Part shown: positions 33,079 to 40,263 of the stretch, in pieces
How the letters are laid out: each line of letters begins with the position of its first letter
How positions within the stretch are numbered: the first letter of the stretch is position 1
Source: CAZHOV01 sp964534315
GTDB taxonomy: Bacteria; Bacteroidota; Bacteroidia; Chitinophagales; Saprospiraceae
Direction: 5' to 3'
Assembly: GCA_964534315.1 (NCBI GenBank)
Contig: CAZHOV010000030.1
Span: forward strand, 1-40,263
Length of the DNA: 40,263 nucleotides
Notes under the pieces: model-generated
Told to the model about the DNA's origin: nothing
Databases searched by the model: none
What the model saw: the letters and a program-made list of their open reading frames with translations, nothing else
Program-made: the position numbers and the translations under genes

Positions 33079-35833
33079 CGAACCCCAATTTATAAAAAGG
33101 CAAATAGATCTTCCGGAGTACATGGATTTCAACTTCCTGAAAGCTCTTGGAGTTGATCTTTCTCAACAATTATCTGGTGATATCTGGACGGATTACAACG
33201 AACATGATCCGGGCGTCACCATACTGGAACAAATCGTCTATGCCCTTACAGAGTTAGGATTTAAAGCCGATTTCGATATAGAAGATCTATTCTTTTCCAA
33301 CGGAAAAGTGTTCAATCGCCATAATTACTCCTTCTACGAGCCTTCAGAAATTTTCCCATCAGCTCCCATAAATCTCAAAGATTACAGGAAACTTATCATC
33401 GATAAAGTCTATGGCGTTAAAAATGCCTGGATTGTGCCAAAGAAACAAAGCGATCTGGGTGTCTCCATTAAAGGCCTCTATGAGGTACTTCTTCAAATTG
33501 AAGATCCTGAAAAAGCCCATACCATCAGAGCTGAAGTCTTTAAATTACTAAGCGCCAACCGTAATCTATGTGAAGACTTCGACGCCATCAAGATCCTGAC
33601 CCCCAAAAAGTTGACCATCTCTGCAGATATCAATATCAACCCAAGTGTTGAAGGAGAAACTATTTTTGCCAAAATTCTCTTCGACCTTTACGAAGCCTTT
33701 TCTCCCCAAATTCGCTTCCACTCATTGGAAGATTTAATGAAAAAAGAACTCGGCCTGGAAGAAATTTTTAACGGCCCCCTCCCCTCCCACGGATTTATCC
33801 AAAACGATGACCTGGAGCGCTCTGAACTCAAACTACTCAACAGGGTCTACAGATCTAAACTCATAAAGCTCATATCCGATGTCGAAGGGGTTAATAGCGT
33901 TTCCAATTTTATCATCAAAGTGGATGGGCAGGAAAATCTTTCCGAAACGTTTACACTCGACGATAACTGCTACCCCGTCCTGGATGTGGAAGGCGTCCTG
34001 GATCCAGAACAAGGCGTAACACTCTACATCGGTAACCTTCCATATCAAATTGATCAAGAAGTGGTTACCTATTCTTTCAATATTCTATTGGCAAAATTTA
34101 AAGCGCAATTCAAGAAGTCCTTATCGCTTTCTTCTCCTCCTCCCCAAGCCAAACTAACACCAGAAGAGATTCAATTCTTCTCCAGTATCCAATATACATT
34201 CCCGCTCGTATACGGAATCGGAGAGTTTGGCGTCGACGGACCGGCAATCGAAGAAAGACGCGCTCAAGCCAACCAACTCAAAGGATATTTGCTGCTTTTC
34301 GAACAACATTATTTTAATTTCCTGGCCCAAATCGCCAATGTTCACCACCTCTTTTCTGTTATTCCGCAAAATGAAAAAACCTATTTCTATCAACTTCCTT
34401 CTACCGTTCCTAACCTAGACAAACTTGTAGACCTGGAGCTCGGAGAATTTGAAAAAGGACTCCAACAGCTACAACAAAAATTTGACCCTTTTATCACCCG
34501 AAGACATCAATTTCTAGATCACCTGCTCGCCCGCTTTGGCGAATCCTTCCTCATAGATTCGTTTAATGCTATTAATCGCCAGGCTAGTATCTATAATAAA
34601 AAAGAATTCGAACTGAAAAGTATTGATGCCAAAATAAAATTCCTGGAGAATTATATCGATATCAGCCGCAGTAGAGGTACCGGTTATGATTATTTGGCCG
34701 GCATCGACCAACCCAATAATGTCTCCGGTCTTAAAAAGAAGATTAGCCTCCTGTTTAATATTCCCGATTTCGATAATAAAAGGCTCTCCTCTCTGAACTC
34801 CAACAAGAATATTAAGCAAGAAAGAAAATCCAAAGACAAAGCCCCTGCTCTGAAAGCAAACCAATTCACCTTCTCTTCTTCTAATAGCGAACTATTTTCA
34901 GAGATTCTGACCTATGGCATCAACCGAACCAATTATATCATTTCGGCAAAATCAAAAGATAAAAAGACCTTCCTAATCGATTTCATTCATCCTGTTTCGA
35001 GGGAAACCAGCACCGTTTTTAGCGGAAAATCCATCGAAGAATGTGAAAACGCCTTGTTAAAACTAATCGAATTCCTCAAAGAGGCCAACATCCAAAGTGA
35101 GGGGTTCCACATTATCGAGCATATTTTACTGAGGCCTCTGGATCTGCGCTATAAATTCTACCTGCGCAACGATAAAAATGAATTGCTGGAAAGTGACTAC
35201 ATCTACACGGACCTGGAAGAAGGAAAAGCAGAATTTATCCGGCAAATGTCAGAACTAGGTACCGATCCTAAAAATTATAAAGTGGAAAAAATAAAAGGGG
35301 AAGATGCTTATTCCGTTTTCCTTAAAGATGAAACAGGATTGTCTATTGCCCAGATTAATGGATTCCTGATCGAAGATTCCGCCAAAAAGTCAATTGAAGA
35401 AACATCCAGATACCTGAAAAATGTCATCCGAAATAACAATCCTCCCATAGAAACCATCGTCGATTATAAAGAACAACCTAAAGCGGGAGCCACCTTTGTG
35501 AAAGACCCCTATTCTTTTAAAATTTCTGTCGTACTCCCTTCCTGGCCAGCGAAATTCCATAACCAACGACTTCAGATCCTCTTCGAAAATATTATCAAGT
35601 TACATGCTCCAGCTCATTCAAGGGTCAAATGCTATTGGTTGACCCTTGATAAAATGGCAGAATTTGAAGACGTCCACCATCAATGGCTGGAAGTAAAAGC
35701 CAGCCCAACTCCAGCTCAACCTATGCTTGATGATCTGTCTCTTTATCTTCTTTTAATACTGATCCAAAAAGACGAACCAGATCACTTCATCGTTAAAGAA
35801 TATTTACCTAAGCTCAGAAAACGGTTTTCCTAA
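33065..35833 (+). CDS. gp7-like baseplate wedge protein (Pvc12/Afp12)
   Basis: A 922-aa protein. The N-terminal block SGDIWTDYNEHDPGVTILEQ (about 37-56) with IVYALTELGFKADFDIEDL is typical of the Pvc12/Afp12 family, the partner of the gp6-like protein in the baseplate wedge. Later parts include FHIIEHILLRPL (about 682) and, near the end, LPSWPAKFHNQRLQILFENI with LHAPAHSRVKCYWL, also family hallmarks. A second Met two residues on (position 33071) is an equally good start and would give an eight-base overlap with the previous gene. Confidence 0.9.
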   Translation: MKMSNEPQFIKRQIDLPEYMDFNFLKALGVDLSQQLSGDIWTDYNEHDPGVTILEQIVYALTELGFKADFDIEDLFFSNGKVFNRHNYSFYEPSEIFPSAPINLKDYRKLIIDKVYGVKNAWIVPKKQSDLGVSIKGLYEVLLQIEDPEKAHTIRAEVFKLLSANRNLCEDFDAIKILTPKKLTISADININPSVEGETIFAKILFDLYEAFSPQIRFHSLEDLMKKELGLEEIFNGPLPSHGFIQNDDLERSELKLLNRVYRSKLIKLISDVEGVNSVSNFIIKVDGQENLSETFTLDDNCYPVLDVEGVLDPEQGVTLYIGNLPYQIDQEVVTYSFNILLAKFKAQFKKSLSLSSPPPQAKLTPEEIQFFSSIQYTFPLVYGIGEFGVDGPAIEERRAQANQLKGYLLLFEQHYFNFLAQIANVHHLFSVIPQNEKTYFYQLPSTVPNLDKLVDLELGEFEKGLQQLQQKFDPFITRRHQFLDHLLARFGESFLIDSFNAINRQASIYNKKEFELKSIDAKIKFLENYIDISRSRGTGYDYLAGIDQPNNVSGLKKKISLLFNIPDFDNKRLSSLNSNKNIKQERKSKDKAPALKANQFTFSSSNSELFSEILTYGINRTNYIISAKSKDKKTFLIDFIHPVSRETSTVFSGKSIEECENALLKLIEFLKEANIQSEGFHIIEHILLRPLDLRYKFYLRNDKNELLESDYIYTDLEEGKAEFIRQMSELGTDPKNYKVEKIKGEDAYSVFLKDETGLSIAQINGFLIEDSAKKSIEETSRYLKNVIRNNNPPIETIVDYKEQPKAGATFVKDPYSFKISVVLPSWPAKFHNQRLQILFENIIKLHAPAHSRVKCYWLTLDKMAEFEDVHHQWLEVKASPTPAQPMLDDLSLYLLLILIQKDEPDHFIVKEYLPKLRKRFS

Positions 35834-35872
35834 TGCTTTCTGAACTTCTAAATCTAGATTAAGGTAGAAACT

Positions 35873-38650
35873 GTGGATGACAAGAAGAAAAGGCATGGCA
35901 TAAAAAAATGTATCTTTGATTTTCAATTGCCCTCTAAACAGGAAGCAATTCAATATCACAATACGGTCAAAACACTTTTTATCCGGAATTTGGAAAAAAT
36001 AATCGAAGAAATCCTCGATGAGTATCAAATTCCTGGTTACACCATCTCCTTTAATAAAATCGAAATAGATCTTGGAGAAATTAGTTCCAACAATCTGGAA
36101 AAAGCACTGCTCGATGCGTTTCCTAAGGCACTCAGAAAATACCTTGATACGATCTATTTTACACAGAATATCGCCAATTTTAAAAGAAACGTTCAGCTTA
36201 AACAATCCGAGCGGCCACCGATTCCTTCCAATCTAATCCGCCCGGTCAGAAGTCAACAAGATTCTTCTACGCCTGAATTGGTGACATCCAGCTTTCAGCA
36301 TTCTACTGATGGCCCCGTAACTTCCGATTTACAGGTGCAACCTACGCCCGTAGCAGAGATACCAACGTTTATCAATTTTTTAAAAACCGGAAATATTCCA
36401 ACTCATTCCACCCTGCCTGAATCGTCCCTGGATGACTGGGTAAATCAAACGTTTGAAGCATTTTCCTCTTTCCTAATCCAGGAATTGAAAAAAATTATCC
36501 ACCTCCCTTATGTCCAACTCCGCATTCATCGGCAGCTTTCTAAAGACACCGTCCAAAAAATTGAAAAAGGACTCGACATTCAACTTAAAACTGAAAAAGA
36601 AATTATTGAAACTGCTCTAAGCTCCTCTCCCTCTGCTTCTCCTGATACGGAGACTTCGACTTCCGAACCAATAGACCACCCCCAAACTCCTGAGCTGGAA
36701 GCTGAAGCCCCTACTACTATTACTGCTGATGAGAACCAGTCAAGCTCAGCAGAGAAGAGGGAAATAGCTTCTACTAAAGAACCAAAACAAACAACGCCAC
36801 CAGCAATCAGCACAACACCTCCGACAAAAGCAGAACCCGGGGAAACTTCCCTCGAAGCCAAAGAGGATGAGAAACCAACAAGCACGCCTCCCACAGAAGA
36901 AGCTACTCCTGAAATTACCTCCCCTGCTTCAAGGGAACCTGCTACTACAGAACCGGATCATCATCCCGACGACCGCGACGTACCCAAAAAAGAACCGTCA
37001 GAAACCAAAAAAGCCTCCCCAGACAAATCCGATCATCATCCCGACGACCGCGATGTACCCAAAAAAGAACCGCCAGAAACTAAAGAAACCAAACCGGAAA
37101 TTAGGGATCAGGAAAAAGAAAAGACCGCTTTAGAGCCTCCTGCTGAATCCGTTCCTACTGAAAAAGAGCAACAACCCCAACCGATTGACAGGACTTCTCC
37201 GGAAAAGGAGCTAACTCCCGATCCTCAGGATCCCCAACAACAAGAACCTACCCAAAAGGAAACACCCGACCAGCCACCTTCTCCACCTCAAAAAGAAGAA
37301 GAAAGCAGCGAAAAAACAGAAGAACCGGCCAAATCAAAAAAAGAAAGCCAGGCACAAAACGTAGAGGAGCCCCCTGCCGAGACTTCCTCACCAATGGGAG
37401 ACCTAAAAGAAGGAGAAAAAAAAGATCAGTCTGAAAGAGAAAAAGAAGGAGAAGTTACCAGAAAACGGGAAAGCCCAGAAGAAAAATTCCGCCAACAGGA
37501 ATATAGGACGGAAGAAACCAGCGACCAAAAGCCAACTGATCCTCCTGACGAACGCAAAAAAGGGGAAGCGGAGGAACCTTTTAACGAGCCTGTTGAGGAT
37601 GGTAGCCAACCGGAGTCCGAACAGCTTAAATCTCTCCAAAAGGAAAAAACGGAACCGCCCGAGCGAACGCCCCAATCCCCCCGGGAATCTGAGGAAACAT
37701 CCCCTGATCCTCCAGCTCAAGAAGGCAATAAAGAAGCTGTTGAAGAACGTGTTTTAGAGGAGCAGATAGCACGTCAACAATTGGCGGAAGTACATTCTTT
37801 AAAAATTGTGGTAACGTTTATCAGGACCGGAGCCCCGCCCGTTTATTTACGGCGAGACTTTCAGCCTTCTGATTATCAAAGGCTTATTCAACAATTACTT
37901 AAAGACCATCAACCCGACCTGGTGGCTGAAATATTGTTACAGCATATCGCTCCTAAAAAGATCTTAAAAGAAGATTATTACCAATCGCTGAAACTAATTA
38001 GTAAATCTTTTGAGGAGCTCCCCGAGAGCCAACAAACTGCAAGGACGCAGCAACTTGTACAGGCCGTTCAACAGGTAATAAAAGCGCAACCAAAGCAAAC
38101 AAAAGGGTATATTACCCAAAAGAGCCAATTTTCGCTGGGAGATCAGGAAGAACTCTATATTAAAAATGGCGGGTTGATCTTGGTATGGCCATTTCTGGGG
38201 CATTATTTCAAAACTATGGAAATGCTGAATGAAGACCGGCAATTCCATGATGCAGAAACAGCGTTTAAGGCCATTCATATTTTAGAGTTTATCGCTACCC
38301 GCAACACGGTCACTCCCGAACACCTCTTAGCATTGAATAAAATCTTGTGCGGCGTACCCATTACAGAGCCTATACCCATGGAAGTAGAGCTTGAGCAAAA
38401 AGCAAAAGATCTGGCCGAGTCCATGTTAAAAGCTATCCTTAAACAGTGGCCCGGAATGGATAAATCCTCTCCCGACGGCCTCAGAGGAGGGTTTCTGATC
38501 AGAGACGCCCGGCTTACTCAAAAAAATGAGAACTGGACGTTACGAGTCGATCCCAAAGCCTATGATGTCTTACTCGATCGCATAAAATGGGGGATCAGTC
38601 TGATCAAACTCCCTTGGATGCCCAATATGCTGACGGTGGAATGGAGATAA
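35873..38650 (+). CDS. Contractile injection system tape-measure protein (Pvc14/Afp14-like)
   Basis: A 925-aa protein with three parts. Residues 1-225 are helical (HGIKKCIFDFQLPSKQEAIQ; GYTISFNKIEIDLGEI), the usual N-terminus of eCIS tape-measure proteins, which set tube length. Residues about 240-625 are disordered: Pro, Glu, Lys, Ser and Thr make up nearly everything, with a 25-residue near-perfect repeat (DHHPDDRDVPKKEP) coded at 36956 and 37031. Residues 630-925 are folded (LKIVVTFIRTGAPPVYLRRD; YIKNGGLILVWPFLGHYFKT; VDPKAYDVLLDRIKWGISLI). It starts with GTG, since the only nearby ATG is out of frame. If length follows residue count in a stretched chain, the tube would be long. Confidence 0.88.
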   Translation: MDDKKKRHGIKKCIFDFQLPSKQEAIQYHNTVKTLFIRNLEKIIEEILDEYQIPGYTISFNKIEIDLGEISSNNLEKALLDAFPKALRKYLDTIYFTQNIANFKRNVQLKQSERPPIPSNLIRPVRSQQDSSTPELVTSSFQHSTDGPVTSDLQVQPTPVAEIPTFINFLKTGNIPTHSTLPESSLDDWVNQTFEAFSSFLIQELKKIIHLPYVQLRIHRQLSKDTVQKIEKGLDIQLKTEKEIIETALSSSPSASPDTETSTSEPIDHPQTPELEAEAPTTITADENQSSSAEKREIASTKEPKQTTPPAISTTPPTKAEPGETSLEAKEDEKPTSTPPTEEATPEITSPASREPATTEPDHHPDDRDVPKKEPSETKKASPDKSDHHPDDRDVPKKEPPETKETKPEIRDQEKEKTALEPPAESVPTEKEQQPQPIDRTSPEKELTPDPQDPQQQEPTQKETPDQPPSPPQKEEESSEKTEEPAKSKKESQAQNVEEPPAETSSPMGDLKEGEKKDQSEREKEGEVTRKRESPEEKFRQQEYRTEETSDQKPTDPPDERKKGEAEEPFNEPVEDGSQPESEQLKSLQKEKTEPPERTPQSPRESEETSPDPPAQEGNKEAVEERVLEEQIARQQLAEVHSLKIVVTFIRTGAPPVYLRRDFQPSDYQRLIQQLLKDHQPDLVAEILLQHIAPKKILKEDYYQSLKLISKSFEELPESQQTARTQQLVQAVQQVIKAQPKQTKGYITQKSQFSLGDQEELYIKNGGLILVWPFLGHYFKTMEMLNEDRQFHDAETAFKAIHILEFIATRNTVTPEHLLALNKILCGVPITEPIPMEVELEQKAKDLAESMLKAILKQWPGMDKSSPDGLRGGFLIRDARLTQKNENWTLRVDPKAYDVLLDRIKWGISLIKLPWMPNMLTVEWR

Positions 38651-38714
38651 TCTGACCACGTTCGCAAGAAAAAAAATCAGCTCCGGCATAAAAAAGTGGA
38701 AAATTTCATAAATA

Positions 38715-38759
38715 AACCTAAAATTGTAAATCAATATCCGTATCTTAAAAATTTAGGTT
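38715..38759. promoter_or_regulatory. Inverted repeat before the ATPase gene
   Basis: AACCTAAA (38715-38722) and TTTAGGTT (38752-38759) are perfect inverted copies with 29 bases between them, in the 129-base gap before the ATPase gene and ending 20 bases before its ATG. It could be a regulator site or a leader hairpin exposing or hiding the start. Confidence 0.4.
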
Positions 38760-38779
38760 GATTAAACGGGAAAAGTGTT

Positions 38780-40138
38780 ATGACAAAAAATCCGCCAAAT
38801 ACGCTTTTTGAAAACGCGCTGGCTCTGCAAAGTGAGTTGGAGTGGTTGGCTGAAGTTATAGACACCAGATTCCGGCTTTATTTTCAACAAGATACGCCTT
38901 ATAAATCAATCTATGATATTCCCCCTCCTGCATACAAAGAAAGCGCTTCCGTCTATGCAGAAATTATTAATCACTACCAAATGTCCTATGAGGAGCGGCT
39001 AGTCCTCATTTTGACACTGACACCGCATATATGTCCTCAAATACTAGACTTATTTTTTACCAAGAATGAAAAATATGGAAGAGGCTTTACCGAATTTGGC
39101 GGAGTAAAAGGGATACAACACAGCGGCTTTCTACCCACAGCAGAAACAGCAGCTTTTATATTAGCGGCCAATGACCTGACCAAACGTTTTCAGATTATGA
39201 AAATTTTTGATCCAGATCATTTTTTTGCTCAACACCGCATTATGTCTGTTGAAAAAGATAAAAGCAGCGAACCTATTTTCAGCGGTGTTTTGACAATCTC
39301 AAGAGAATTTTTGTTTTATTTTACTACCGGCAATCAATATAAACCCACCTTTAGCAGCGAGTTTCCTGCCAAACGAATATCTACCAAACTCGAATGGGAA
39401 GATCTTGTTTTAGACAACCATATTCTCGACGAGATCTATGAGATCCTGAACTGGATCCGATACGGAAACGTTATTATGGAGGATTGGGGATTGAAAAAAG
39501 TTTTAAAACCAGGATTTCGAAGTCTGTTTTACGGCCCACCCGGAACAGGTAAAACGATGACCGCCTCTCTACTCGGAAAATCATGTAATATGGATGTCTA
39601 TAGGGTAGACATCTCTAAAGTCGTTTCTAAATATATCGGGGAGACGGAAAAGAACCTGGCCAACATATTTGATCAGGCAGAAAATAAAAACTGGATCTTG
39701 TTTTTTGACGAAGCTGATGCCTTGTTTGGTAAGCGAACGAGCAATTCAGACGCAAAAGACCGATATGCCAATCAGGAAATAGCTTATCTACTTCAACGTA
39801 TTGAAGATTTTCCGGGCGTAGTCGTGCTGGCCTCCAACTTAAAGTCCAATATCGATGAGGCATTTGCCCGAAGATTTCAATCGATCATCTATTTCCCCAT
39901 GCCACGCCCCGAACAACGACTAAAACTTTGGAAAAATGCTTTTGAAAACTGCCAACTTGCAGAAAATGTTGACCTTCCTCAAATAGCCGAAAAATTCGAA
40001 CTTACCGGAGGGGCAATCATCAACGTTTTGCGTTATTGTTCCTTGTTAGCCGTAGAAAAAGATCCTCCAATCATTGACCAACTAGATATTTTTACAGGCA
40101 TAAAAAAAGAATTGAGAAAAGAAGGGAAAACCGTTTGA
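38780..40138 (+). CDS. AAA+ ATPase of the eCIS (Pvc15/Afp15)
   Basis: A 452-aa protein. The N-terminal 200 residues are the eCIS-specific helical domain (LQSELEWLAEVIDTRFRLYF; GGVKGIQHSGFLPTAETAAF). The AAA+ module follows: Walker A GPPGTGKT (252-259), the KYIGETEKNL pore-loop region (about 284-293), Walker B ILFFDEAD (about 307-313, D310 and E311), sensor 1 in ASNLKSNIDE, and arginine-finger candidates R364 and R365 in AFARRFQ. The homologous Pvc15 ATPase is needed for loading or stability of cargo in PVC. It closes the core operon here, as it does in PVC apart from the cap. Confidence 0.95.
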   Translation: MTKNPPNTLFENALALQSELEWLAEVIDTRFRLYFQQDTPYKSIYDIPPPAYKESASVYAEIINHYQMSYEERLVLILTLTPHICPQILDLFFTKNEKYGRGFTEFGGVKGIQHSGFLPTAETAAFILAANDLTKRFQIMKIFDPDHFFAQHRIMSVEKDKSSEPIFSGVLTISREFLFYFTTGNQYKPTFSSEFPAKRISTKLEWEDLVLDNHILDEIYEILNWIRYGNVIMEDWGLKKVLKPGFRSLFYGPPGTGKTMTASLLGKSCNMDVYRVDISKVVSKYIGETEKNLANIFDQAENKNWILFFDEADALFGKRTSNSDAKDRYANQEIAYLLQRIEDFPGVVVLASNLKSNIDEAFARRFQSIIYFPMPRPEQRLKLWKNAFENCQLAENVDLPQIAEKFELTGGAIINVLRYCSLLAVEKDPPIIDQLDIFTGIKKELRKEGKTV

Positions 40139-40263
40139 CAACCAGCGGGAATGACTAGCGACTTAATCTTTATAAGATAAACATTAAACTTTATATCACA
40201 TATGGGGATACAGCGATTCTCGGTTTAGCATATTATTCTAGCAAAGGGAAATCTAAAGAAGGC
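40139..40263. other. Right edge, no complete gene
   Basis: After the ATPase stop codon no ATG-started frame stays open. One frame from about 40158 reaches the window edge without a stop and ends in YITYGDTAILGLAYYSSKG-like sequence, but it lacks a usual start codon and could be chance. In many eCIS loci cargo genes begin after the ATPase gene. Confidence 0.4.

Noticed and set aside
36867..37133. 88-codon frame within the tape-measure gene
   Set aside because: It is a shifted frame over low-complexity codons for Pro, Lys and Glu and has no independent start signal.
21411..38650. Prophage tail region
   Set aside because: No capsid, portal, terminase, lysis or integrase genes are present, and the AAA+ ATPase, DUF4255 and DUF5908 genes are typical of eCIS.
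21411..40138. Canonical type VI secretion system
   Set aside because: There is a single sheath gene instead of the TssB/TssC pair, and no TssJ, TssL, TssM or ClpV-like gene.
40158..40263. Frame open to the right edge that reads like a globular protein
   Set aside because: It has no usual start codon, is only about 35 codons long and cannot be judged without the following sequence.

Overview
The window looks like chromosomal DNA of a Bacteroidota bacterium, most likely of the Saprospiraceae type. The signs are promoters that fit the Bacteroidota pattern (TTTG, about 20 bases, TAnnTTTG) and few Shine-Dalgarno sequences. There is also a GH3/beta-lactamase fusion lipoprotein, a YfhO-type membrane protein, DUF1684 and DUF5908 proteins, and interspersed palindromic and octamer repeats. 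The phylum is fairly safe; the family is inference. No rRNA, tRNA, CRISPR array, transposase or integrase was seen.

Positions 64-11652 hold unrelated household and envelope genes: a DUF1684 protein, DUF1643 and GNAT genes, a lipoprotein joining a decayed GH3 module to an intact-looking serine beta-lactamase/esterase module, a glycerophosphodiester phosphodiesterase lipoprotein, a YfhO-like membrane protein with a GT4 glycosyltransferase, and the ribosome-associated ABC-F protein EttA. Positions 11659-19073 are more unusual: a subtilisin-like protease with two P-domains but no visible signal peptide, a divergent three-segment membrane protein, and a run of three envelope proteins. One of these three is a membrane-anchored GH18-like protein whose catalytic residues are lost.

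Positions 19401-40138 are a nearly complete, one-directional contractile injection system locus of the Afp/PVC/AlgoCIS (eCIS) type. In order: Pvc16-like terminator (DUF4255), an unknown 381-aa protein, one sheath, three tube paralogues, DUF5908 small protein, LysM baseplate protein, VgrG-like spike, gp25-like wedge, giant gp6/BaseplateJ-like protein, putative fibre protein, 62-aa protein, gp7/Pvc12-like wedge, tape-measure protein with a very long disordered centre, and the AAA+ ATPase. There are no capsid, portal, terminase, holin or TssJLM genes, so this is neither a prophage nor a canonical T6SS. No PAAR gene and no obvious toxin gene lies within the locus; cargo may lie beyond the right edge or among the upstream genes.

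Regulation seems layered in the DNA. Palindromes precede the upstream operon and the eCIS operon. Terminator-like hairpins lie after the sheath gene, after the first tube gene and after the gp6-like gene, which could grade expression from abundant tube and sheath to scarce baseplate parts. A 262-bp array of 33 octamer-type units lies directly behind the terminator gene, and a 165-bp MITE-like palindrome lies just upstream.
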